Below are positions 1-6,726 of a DNA stretch of 64,000 nucleotides, one piece after another. Position 1 is the first letter of the stretch; every line of letters begins with the position of its first letter. Origin of the DNA: Herbidospora cretacea (GTDB lineage Bacteria; Actinomycetota; Actinomycetes; Streptosporangiales; Streptosporangiaceae). Both the position numbers and the translations under genes were made by a program. The notes beneath the pieces are model-generated. The model did no database searches. It worked only from the letters and a program-made list of their open reading frames with translations, and was not told the DNA's origin. The DNA lies in the NCBI RefSeq assembly GCF_001570605.1, contig NZ_BBXG01000006.1, positions 186,001 through 250,000 on the forward strand, read 5' to 3'.

Positions 1-255
1 GGTCCGGCCGCACTTCACGCAGACCAGGTGATGGTGGTGGCTGTCGGTGGCGCAGGCGCGGTAGACGGTCTCGCCCGCGTCGGTGTGGAGGACGTCGACC
101 CGGCCGTCGTTGTTGAGGGCCTGGAGGGCGCGGTAGATCGTCGTCAGGCCGATCTTCGAGCCGTCGGCGCGCATCTCGGTGAAGATGTCCTGGGCGCTGC
201 GGAACGCCTCGCTCTGCCGAAGGATCTCGTGCACCGCGTCGCGGCTTCTGCTCAT
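1..255 (-). CDS. zur: Fur-family zinc regulator Zur, N-terminal part
   Basis: Metal-responsive repressor of the Fur family; only the first 85 residues are visible because the gene runs off the left edge. The visible part has the winged-helix DNA-binding fold (FRSAQDIFTEM, GLTTIYRALQAL) and the start of the metal/dimerisation domain, with a histidine cluster followed by CVKCG, the first zinc-binding CxxC. The ATG overlaps the permease stop as ATGA. The N-terminus before the first helix is a little short for the family. It is called Zur rather than Fur because it closes a znuA-znuC-znuB operon headed by a Zur box, so it probably represses its own operon when zinc is plentiful. Confidence 0.87.
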   Translation of the reverse strand, partial: MSRSRDAVHEILRQSEAFRSAQDIFTEMRADGSKIGLTTIYRALQALNNDGRVDVLHTDAGETVYRACATDSHHHHLVCVKCGRT

Positions 256-1082
256 GCTGTCGACTCCCCTGTACGGCTCCGCCTCACGAATCTACCGATC
301 CCGAGCGCGACCGCGAACCCGGCGAGGGCGAGCAGCACGATCGTGGCCCCGGAGGGCACGTCGAGGTAGAACGACGACGTGAGACCGCCGACGGTGGCGA
401 GGACGCCGAAGACCATCGACAGGGCCATGGTCGTCCGGAAGCTCCGGGTGAGCTGCTGTGAGGTGGCCACCGGCACAACCATAAGCGCGCTGACGAGCAG
501 CAGCCCCACGGCCCGCATCGCGACGACCACCGTGACCGAGGCGATCACCGCGATGAGCAGGCCGAGGAACCTGACCGGCAGGCCGCTGGCCCTGGCCACC
601 TCCTCGTCCTGGCAGAGCACGAACAGCTCCCGGCCGAAGACGGCCAGCAGCGCCAGGACGGCCACCGCGAGGCCCGCGATGACCCACAGGTCGGTGGCGT
701 CGACGCTGGTGATCGCGCCGAACAGGTAGGAGTTCAGGGAGGCGGTGCTCTCGCCCGGCGTCAGGTAGATGATCATCACGCCGCCGGCCAGGCCGCCGTA
801 GAACAGCAGGGCAAGCGCGACGTCGCCGCTCGTCTTCCCGCGCGCCCGCACCATCTCGATCGCCACCGCCCCCAGCGCGGCCACCACCACGGCGGTCGCC
901 ACCGGGGCCGTGCCGGTCAGGAACCCCAGCGCCACCCCCGTCAGCGCGACATGGCCGATGCCGTCGCCCAGCAGGGCCAGCCGCCGCTGCACGATGAAGG
1001 TGCCGACGGCGGGCGCGGTCAGACCGACCATGACGGCGGCCACCAGGGCGTACCGCATGAAGTCGAGATCGAAGATGGTCAT
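252..1082 (-). CDS. znuB: Zinc ABC transporter permease ZnuB
   Basis: Integral membrane subunit (276 aa) of a metal-type ABC importer (ABC-3 family). It has roughly eight to nine hydrophobic segments and starts MTIFDLDFMRYALVAAVMVG. The ATG at 1082 is preceded by AGGAGAAGGC inside the end of znuC, and the two genes overlap by ATGA; the same arrangement links its end to zur. It forms the zinc channel served by the ZnuC ATPase and fed by the ZnuA lipoprotein. Manganese transport by the same family is possible, but the Zur box and the histidine-rich ZnuA favour zinc. Confidence 0.92.
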   Translation of the reverse strand: MTIFDLDFMRYALVAAVMVGLTAPAVGTFIVQRRLALLGDGIGHVALTGVALGFLTGTAPVATAVVVAALGAVAIEMVRARGKTSGDVALALLFYGGLAGGVMIIYLTPGESTASLNSYLFGAITSVDATDLWVIAGLAVAVLALLAVFGRELFVLCQDEEVARASGLPVRFLGLLIAVIASVTVVVAMRAVGLLLVSALMVVPVATSQQLTRSFRTTMALSMVFGVLATVGGLTSSFYLDVPSGATIVLLALAGFAVALGIGRFVRRSRTGESTA

Positions 1083-1861
1083 GCCTTCTCCTGGGCCAGC
1101 GCCCAGCCCGGCAGGGTGGTCTCCGCCGGCTCGGGCTCGTGCGGGTGGACGTGGTCGTGGCCCGGGAGCGCGTGGGTGCCGACCGCCGTCGGCGGGGCGC
1201 CGTCGTGGACCTTGCAGCCCTGGTTGAGCACGACCGCCCTGCTGATCAGCGGCTCCAGGGGGCCGAGCTCGTGGGCCACCAGCACCACCGTCTTCCCCCG
1301 TTCGACCAGGGCCGACAGGGTCTCGGCGAGCATCTGCTGGCTGCCGGAGTCGACCCCGGCGGTCGGCTCGTCGAGGACGAACGCGTCGGGCTCCCCGGCC
1401 AGCGCGCGGGCGATCAGCACCCGCTGCTGCTGGCCGCCCGACAGCGACGAGACGGGGTCGCCCGCGCGGTCGGACAGGCCGACCTCGTTCAGCGCCGCCG
1501 CGACCGCCTGCCGGTCGGCCGAGCTGGTGAGACGGCCGCGCCGCTGCCGGGCGATGCGGCCCGAGGCGACCACCTCGCGGACCGTCGCCGGAACCCCGCC
1601 GCCGACCGACAGCCGCTGGGGGACGTAGCCGATCCGCCACCACTCCCGGAAACGGGCGGGCGGGCGGCCGTACAGGAGAGTGGTGCCGCCGGAGAGGGGC
1701 TGAACCCCGAGCAGGGCGCGGACCAGCGTCGACTTGCCGGAGCCGTTGGGGCCGAGCACGGCCACGACCTCGCCGTCGTCGACGGTCAGGTCGACGCCGC
1801 GCAGGATCTTCCTGCCGTCGATCGTCACCTGACCGGCGGTCATGTCGAAAGCCGTGCTCAT
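1079..1861 (-). CDS. znuC: Zinc ABC transporter ATP-binding protein ZnuC
   Basis: Cytoplasmic ATPase of the zinc importer, 260 aa. Walker A is GPNGSGKST, the signature LSGGQQQR, and Walker B AFVLDEPTAGVD, all intact and in the usual order. The C-terminus contains a His-rich stretch (HALPGHDHVHPHEPEP), common in zinc-linked ATPases and perhaps a zinc-sensing or buffering tail. An ATG at 1879 overlaps the znuA stop, but the ATG at 1861 is preferred because GGAAGG lies six bases before it. It is the second gene of the znuA-znuC-znuB-zur operon. Confidence 0.92.
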   Translation of the reverse strand: MSTAFDMTAGQVTIDGRKILRGVDLTVDDGEVVAVLGPNGSGKSTLVRALLGVQPLSGGTTLLYGRPPARFREWWRIGYVPQRLSVGGGVPATVREVVASGRIARQRRGRLTSSADRQAVAAALNEVGLSDRAGDPVSSLSGGQQQRVLIARALAGEPDAFVLDEPTAGVDSGSQQMLAETLSALVERGKTVVLVAHELGPLEPLISRAVVLNQGCKVHDGAPPTAVGTHALPGHDHVHPHEPEPAETTLPGWALAQEKA

Positions 1862-1875
1862 GGGTCGCCTTCCGG

Positions 1876-2790
1876 TCATTGGCAGCCGAGTGCGGTGCGG
1901 AGCTCGGTGAGGTTGGCGGTCATGCCGGAGATGTAGTCACCGCCCTGGGGAGGGCTCTCCAGCGGATTGAGAACCGCCGTCTTGGCCCCGACCTCGCTCG
2001 CGAGGACCTCGGCGACCTTGGGGCTGACGAGTTCCTCGGTGAAAATGGTAGTCACCTTCTTCTCCTTCGCGATCCGGGCGGCCTCGGCCAAACGGGCAGG
2101 AGACGGCTCCCCGTCGGGGTCGATGCCGCCGATGCCGACCTGGTCGAGCTTGTAGCGGTTCGCGAGGTAGCCGAAGGCGGTGTGCGCGGTGACGATGGTC
2201 CGGTTGGCGCAGGTCTCCAGGCCCTTGGCGAACTCCGCGTCGAGGGTGGTCAGCGCCGCCGCGGTCTGCTTCGCCCGTTCCTTGTACGCCGCCCCGTGGG
2301 CCGGATCGGCCTCGGCCAGCCGCCCGCCCAGCGCGGTCGCCAGCGTGGCCATGCGGGAGGGGTCGAGCCACAGGTGGGGGTCGTAGGGGAGCTCCGCCTC
2401 CTCGTGGCCGTGCTCCTCCTCCTCTTCCCCGGAGTGGACGGCCTCCAGGGTGGGCACCGCCGTCGCCGCGTCGAACCCCCGGTCGGCGGCGTGCTGGGCC
2501 ACGGCCTCGTCGACGGCGGGCTGCACGCCCTTGACGTACACGACCAGAGAGGCTTCGGCGACCCCGGCCACCTGCTGGGGGGTCAGTTCGAGGTCGTGGG
2601 GCTCGACTCCGGGCTTGGTCAGGCCCTCGACCGTGACGTCGGGGCCGCCGACCTTCTCGGCGAGCCACTGGAGGGGGAAGAAGGCCGCGTCGACGACCGG
2701 CTTGCCCGAGTCGGCCGCGGTGGTGCCGCCGCAGGCGGCGGTCAGGGCGAGGGCGGACAGGGCTATCGAACGCGCAATATTTCCGGGCAT
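1876..2790 (-). CDS. znuA: Zinc-binding lipoprotein ZnuA
   Basis: Extracellular solute-binding lipoprotein (304 aa) of the zinc importer, cluster A-I. It begins with a lipoprotein signal ending in the lipobox LTAAC. A loop of acidic and His residues (GEEEEEHGHEE) precedes the conserved PHLWLDP motif; further metal-ligand histidines lie in TAHTAFGYLA. A GTG lies directly before the chosen ATG. First gene of the operon, with a Zur box about 25 bp upstream of the start, so expression should rise when zinc is scarce. A manganese or iron binding protein of the same fold is less likely given the His/acid loop. Confidence 0.93.
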   Translation of the reverse strand: MPGNIARSIALSALALTAACGGTTAADSGKPVVDAAFFPLQWLAEKVGGPDVTVEGLTKPGVEPHDLELTPQQVAGVAEASLVVYVKGVQPAVDEAVAQHAADRGFDAATAVPTLEAVHSGEEEEEHGHEEAELPYDPHLWLDPSRMATLATALGGRLAEADPAHGAAYKERAKQTAAALTTLDAEFAKGLETCANRTIVTAHTAFGYLANRYKLDQVGIGGIDPDGEPSPARLAEAARIAKEKKVTTIFTEELVSPKVAEVLASEVGAKTAVLNPLESPPQGGDYISGMTANLTELRTALGCQ

Positions 2791-2814
2791 CACCTCATCG
2801 AGTGTGCCAGAAAA

Positions 2815-2829
2815 TGAAAATGATTGTCA
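2815..2829 (-). promoter_or_regulatory. Zur box overlapping the znuA promoter
   Basis: TGAAAATGATTGTCA is a near-palindromic 15-mer that closely matches the actinobacterial Zur-box type (TGAAAATcATTtTCA). On the minus strand it overlaps a TTGACA hexamer (2825-2830) that could be the znuA -35 element, which fits repression by Zur. Confidence 0.85.
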
Positions 2830-2836
2830 AAACGGC

Positions 2837-3220
2837 TCAGAAGCCGCCGAATCGGGTCACCGCCACTGCCAGCAGGAACGCCAGCAGGGCCAGCCGCAGC
2901 ACCCGCGAGCCGACCCTCAGCGACGGCCACGACAGGTAGGCCAGCCACCCCGTGAACGCGATCACCGGCAGCATGCACAGGCCGCCGCGCCAGTCGGGGA
3001 AGGCGAAGCCGCCGATGAAGAAGGCCACCAGCACGATCGGCAGGACGATCTTCGGCAGCTGGTAGAGGAAGACGAGCAGCGGCGCGCTGCGGGTCTCGAC
3101 GGTCTTGCGCAGCCCGGTCGCGCCGGGCGTGAAGAACTGCTCGCCGGGCGGCAGCGGCCGCGGTGCCTTCTTGGTCTTCCGAGGCTGGGCGAGAGGATGG
3201 CGAGGTCGACGGTTGGCCAC
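2837..3220 (-). CDS. Small membrane protein, DUF6703-like
   Basis: A 127-residue actinobacterial protein with a basic, proline-rich N-terminus (RRPRHPLAQPRKTKKAPRPL), a segment resembling a linker helix, then about three membrane segments between residues 45 and 125 (for example LPKIVLPIVLVAFFIGGFAF). The layout matches the conserved hypothetical family DUF6703; no enzymatic motif is visible. It lies upstream of znuA in the same direction, with only the Zur-box region between. It could be an unrelated gene whose transcription runs into znuA. Function unknown. Confidence 0.7.
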   Translation of the reverse strand: MANRRPRHPLAQPRKTKKAPRPLPPGEQFFTPGATGLRKTVETRSAPLLVFLYQLPKIVLPIVLVAFFIGGFAFPDWRGGLCMLPVIAFTGWLAYLSWPSLRVGSRVLRLALLAFLLAVAVTRFGGF

Positions 3221-3273
3221 CCGTCGAGGTTACTCGCAGGTGGAAGACCCCCGCCTGATGGCATGCTGGGCTC

Positions 3274-3555
3274 ATGCTGGCCGTGATCCGCTATTCCGTG
3301 CCCGAAGCCAGGGCCGAGGAGTTCGCCCTCCACGCCCGCGAGGTGATCGACCTCTTCTCGGCCCAGAGCGGCTACCTGCGCGGACAGGTCGGCCGCTCGG
3401 TCGACGAGCCCAACCTGTGGGCGCTGGTCAGCGAGTGGGAGGGCGCCGGCTTCTACCGCCGCGCCCTGTCGGCGGCCCGCATGACCATGTATCCCCTGAT
3501 GACCCTGATGATCAATGAGCCCGGGGCGTTCGAGCAGGTCTATCCCAAGGGCTGA
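3274..3555 (+). CDS. Antibiotic biosynthesis monooxygenase-type protein
   Basis: A 93-residue protein with the alpha-beta ferredoxin-like barrel pattern of the ABM superfamily: starting strand [11 protein letters not shown], helix with the [13 protein letters not shown] segment, [28 protein letters not shown]. Members are small monooxygenases or simply dimeric binding folds. It ends 64 bp before glyS and is probably transcribed with it or from its own divergent promoter opposite the DUF6703 gene. No residue that decides substrate can be read. The family assignment is reasonably secure; the function is not. Confidence 0.7.
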   Translation: MLAVIRYSVPEARAEEFALHAREVIDLFSAQSGYLRGQVGRSVDEPNLWALVSEWEGAGFYRRALSAARMTMYPLMTLMINEPGAFEQVYPKG

Positions 3556-3619
3556 GGCCACTAGGCTTGCGGCTATTCCTTTCACCATCGCCGACACCCA
3601 GCCGGATGGAGCACCACTC

Positions 3620-5005
3620 ATGGCACGTCGCACCGACGTCATGGAAACCATCGTCAGTCTCGCCAAACGCCGCGGGCTCGTCTACCCGTCGAGTGAGATC
3701 TACGGCGGTCTGCGGGCGTCCTGGGACTACGGACCCCTGGGTGTCGAGCTCAAGAACAACGTGAAGCGCGAGTGGTGGAAGTCCATGGTGCAGGGCCGCG
3801 ACGACGTCGTCGGCCTCGACTCCTGCGTGATCCTGGCCCGTGAGGTCTGGCAGGCCAGCGGCCACGTCGAGACCTTCACCGACCCGCTGACCGAGTGCCA
3901 GTCGTGCCACAAGCGCTACCGCGCCGACCACCTCGAAGAGGCCTACGCCGAGAAGCACGGCAACCCCCCGGCCAACGGCCTGGCCGACATCACCTGCCCC
4001 AACTGCGGCAACAAGGGCACCTTCACCCAGCCCAAGCAGTTCAGCGGCCTGCTGAAGACCTACCTGGGCCCGGTCGAAGACGAGTCGGGCCTGGCCTACC
4101 TGCGCCCCGAGACCGCGCAGGGCATCTTCATCAACTACCTCAACGTGCAGCAGTCGGCCCGCAAGAAGATCCCGTTCGGCATCGGCCAGCAGGGCAAGTC
4201 GTTCCGCAACGAGATCACCCCGGGCAACTTCATCTTCCGCACCCGCGAGTTCGAGCAGATGGAGATGGAGTTCTTCGTCAAGCCCGGCACCGACGAGGAG
4301 TGGCACCAGTACTGGATCGACGAGCGCCTGCGGTGGTACGTCGACCTCGGCATCTCCAAGGACAACCTGCGTCTCTACGAGCACCCCAAGGAGAAGCTGT
4401 CCCACTACTCCAAGCGGACCGTCGACATCGAATACCGCTTCAACTTCACCGGTTCCGAGTGGGGTGAGCTGGAGGGCATCGCCAACCGCACCGACTACGA
4501 CCTGTCGAGCCACGGCAAGGCCTCCGGCACCGACCTGTCGTTCTTCGAGCAGGACAGCGGCGAGCGCTACGTGCCCTACGTCATCGAGCCGGCCGCCGGC
4601 GTCGACCGCGCCACGCTGACGTTCCTGCTCGACGCCTACACCGTCGACCAGGCCCCCAACGCCAAGGGCGTCATGGAGGAGCGCACGGTCATGCGCCTCG
4701 ACCACCGGCTCGCCCCGGTCAAGGTCGCGGTGCTGCCGCTGTCGCGCAACGCCGACCTCACCCCGAAGGCCAAGGACCTGGCCGCGCAGCTGCGCCGCCG
4801 CTGGAACGTCGACTTCGACGACGCCGCCGCGATCGGCCGCCGCTACCGCCGTCAGGACGAGATCGGCACCCCGTTCTGCATCACCGTCGACTTCGACACC
4901 CTCGACGACCACGCGGTGACGATCCGCGAGCGCGACACGATGGCGCAGCAGCGCATCGCGCTCGACCAGGTCGAGTCCTACCTCCGCCAGCACCTCAACG
5001 ACTGA
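3620..5005 (+). CDS. glyS: Glycyl-tRNA synthetase (single-chain type)
   Basis: Class II aminoacyl-tRNA synthetase that charges tRNA-Gly; 461 aa, the normal size of the homodimeric bacterial/archaeal type. The glycine-specific start ([19 protein letters not shown], then SWDYGPLG) is clear. The zinc-type insertion [11 protein letters not shown] and CPNCG is present, as are class II motifs ([19 protein letters not shown] as motif 2 and the late [13 protein letters not shown]) and the anticodon-binding domain at the end. The ATG at 3620 follows GGAG at good spacing. Its stop abuts the stop of the convergent hydrolase with no room for a separate terminator. Confidence 0.96.
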   Translation: MARRTDVMETIVSLAKRRGLVYPSSEIYGGLRASWDYGPLGVELKNNVKREWWKSMVQGRDDVVGLDSCVILAREVWQASGHVETFTDPLTECQSCHKRYRADHLEEAYAEKHGNPPANGLADITCPNCGNKGTFTQPKQFSGLLKTYLGPVEDESGLAYLRPETAQGIFINYLNVQQSARKKIPFGIGQQGKSFRNEITPGNFIFRTREFEQMEMEFFVKPGTDEEWHQYWIDERLRWYVDLGISKDNLRLYEHPKEKLSHYSKRTVDIEYRFNFTGSEWGELEGIANRTDYDLSSHGKASGTDLSFFEQDSGERYVPYVIEPAAGVDRATLTFLLDAYTVDQAPNAKGVMEERTVMRLDHRLAPVKVAVLPLSRNADLTPKAKDLAAQLRRRWNVDFDDAAAIGRRYRRQDEIGTPFCITVDFDTLDDHAVTIRERDTMAQQRIALDQVESYLRQHLND

Positions 5006-6427
5006 TCAGGTCGCCGGGCAGACGGTGCCCTTCTTGGGCACCGTCCCGTTGATCAGGAACGCGTCGACGGCGTCGGTGATGCACGCCGTCTGGCCGTAGG
5101 CCCCGTGGCCCTCGCCCTCGAACGTCAGCAGCACCGCGTTGCCCAGTTCCGCGGTGAGCTTCGGGGCCCACACATACGGGGTGGCCGGGTCGTTCTTGGC
5201 CCCGACGACGACGATCGGCAGGGCCGTGCCGCGCGCGTCCACCCGCTTGTTGGTGTCCTCGCCCGGGACCGGCCAGATGCTGCAGATGCCGGCGCTGGCC
5301 GCGTCCGGGCCGAAGATCGGCGAGACCTTCGTCAGGTCCCTGGCCAGCGCCTCCGACTGCGCGAAGGTCGGCCGGTCGGTGGTGTCGGCGCAGAGCACCG
5401 CGTTCAGTGACGACAGCAGGGTGTTGTACGTCCCGTCGGGCTGACGGCCGGCGTACTGGTCGGCGAGGGACTGGAGGCCTGTCCCGTCGCCCTTGATGGC
5501 GGCGGCCAGCGCCTCCGAGAGCAGCGGCCAGGTGGCCTTGCTGTAGAGGGCCTCGCTGATGGCCGACCGCGCGGTGTCGTCGGTCACCTCGCGCCCGTTC
5601 ACGACCAGCGGCTTCTTCTGGAGCTGGTCGAGCAGGGCGACCACGGCCGCGTTCCCGCCGAAAGGGCAGTTCTGCCGCAGGCAGTCGGCCAGATAGTTCT
5701 CGTACGCCTTCTGGAAGCCCAGCACCTGGGTCTTCGACTGGTCGAGCAGGCCGACCGTCGGGTCGAGGGCGGCGTCGAGCACCATCCGGCCCGTCTTGGC
5801 GGGATAGAGGGTGGCGTAGGTGGCGCCGAGGTGGGTGCCGTACGAGAAGCCCAGGTAGTTGAGCTTGGGGTCGCCGAGGCCCTGCCGGAGGAGCTCCATG
5901 TCCTTGGCGGCGTTGACCGTGCCGACGTAGGGGAGGATGCGCCCGGCGTTGCGCTGGCAGCCCTGGGCGAACTCGACCGACAGGTTCCGCTCGGTGGCCT
6001 CGTTCAGCGACGGCTCGGCCTCCAGGAACTCCTCGAACTCCTTGGGCGGCAGGCACTGGATGCCGCTGCTGCGGTCGACGCCGCGCGGGTCGAAGCTGAC
6101 CAGGTCGTAGTTGCGGTTCAGGGTGCCGAAGGCGGCGCCCGAGGCGATCAGGGTGGTCACCCCCGAGCCGCCGGGGCCGCCGAAGTTGAAGACCAGCGAC
6201 CCGATGCGCGGCCCGGTCGCCCGCAGGCGGACCACGGCGAGGTCCAGGGTGCCCTTCGACGCGTCGGCGTAGTCGAGCGGCACGCGCAGCGTCGCGCATT
6301 CGTAGGACGCCAGCGGGGCCTCGGCGCACCGCGCCCATTTCAGGCCCGGCGGATCGGCCGGGCCGCCGCCCCCGCCGACACCGGTCATCGCCACCAGGGC
6401 GATCGCGACCAACTTCGCTCGGCTCAT
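5006..6427 (-). CDS. Secreted alpha/beta hydrolase, S33 tripeptidyl-aminopeptidase type
   Basis: Exported serine hydrolase of 473 aa, TAP/SCO7095-like family, expected to remove short peptides or cleave esters outside the cell. Oxyanion motif NFGGPGGSG is near residue 82, the nucleophile elbow GFSYGTHLG puts Ser at residue 195, an acid lies in AKNDPATP and the catalytic His in GEGHGAYGQ. Conserved cysteines typical of the family are present. The N-terminus is hydrophobic and followed by a glycine run where many relatives have a lipobox cysteine, so this copy looks secreted rather than lipid-anchored. DasR-like sites lie in its upstream region. Confidence 0.88.
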   Translation of the reverse strand: MSRAKLVAIALVAMTGVGGGGGPADPPGLKWARCAEAPLASYECATLRVPLDYADASKGTLDLAVVRLRATGPRIGSLVFNFGGPGGSGVTTLIASGAAFGTLNRNYDLVSFDPRGVDRSSGIQCLPPKEFEEFLEAEPSLNEATERNLSVEFAQGCQRNAGRILPYVGTVNAAKDMELLRQGLGDPKLNYLGFSYGTHLGATYATLYPAKTGRMVLDAALDPTVGLLDQSKTQVLGFQKAYENYLADCLRQNCPFGGNAAVVALLDQLQKKPLVVNGREVTDDTARSAISEALYSKATWPLLSEALAAAIKGDGTGLQSLADQYAGRQPDGTYNTLLSSLNAVLCADTTDRPTFAQSEALARDLTKVSPIFGPDAASAGICSIWPVPGEDTNKRVDARGTALPIVVVGAKNDPATPYVWAPKLTAELGNAVLLTFEGEGHGAYGQTACITDAVDAFLINGTVPKKGTVCPAT

Positions 6428-6481
6428 CCGTCACCCTCCGGAATGGGATCTTGTCGGAGGGTGTTTCCACGATAACAGGGC

Positions 6482-6497
6482 ATTGGTCTGAACCAAT
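6482..6497. promoter_or_regulatory. DasR-like operator 1
   Basis: ATTGGTCTGAACCAAT: a 16-bp near-perfect palindrome of the dre type (consensus close to ACTGGTCTAGACCACT) recognised by GntR/HutC regulators such as DasR. It is in the 300-bp divergent region between the S33 hydrolase and ppdK. Confidence 0.6.
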
Positions 6498-6527
6498 TGT
6501 CGGGGGTCGTGAAAAATGCTTGGTCGA

Positions 6528-6543
6528 ATTGGTTCAGACCAAT
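6528..6543. promoter_or_regulatory. DasR-like operator 2
   Basis: ATTGGTTCAGACCAAT: same 16-bp layout as the site 46 bp to the left, and its exact reverse complement apart from a 2-bp difference at the centre. Confidence 0.6.
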
Positions 6544-6585
6544 CTGAGTCTCCGGAAAAAACGGCCGTTCTTTACGTTCCGGCGA

Positions 6586-6601
6586 ATTGGATTAGACCGG
6601 T
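6586..6601. promoter_or_regulatory. DasR-like operator 3 (weaker)
   Basis: ATTGGATTAGACCGGT: a degenerate third copy of the same palindrome, 58 bp from the second. It retains TTGG and AGACC half-sites. Confidence 0.45.
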
Positions 6602-6726
6602 TGTACCCGCTCTGCCTGCGGGAACACTTATAGATGACAGCCGTGAGGTTTCATGCTGTGCTTAATCGGTAGAGTCCCGCTCGCGGGGTGGATCCGCGAT
6701 TGTTTGGGCCCCTGGAGGAGACTGTC

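Noticed and set aside
3556-3619. Glycine riboswitch before glyS
   Set aside because: The leader is only 64 bases and lacks any aptamer-like pairing.
3512-4993. Long antisense frame over glyS
   Set aside because: Codon-phase shadow of glyS with low-complexity composition.
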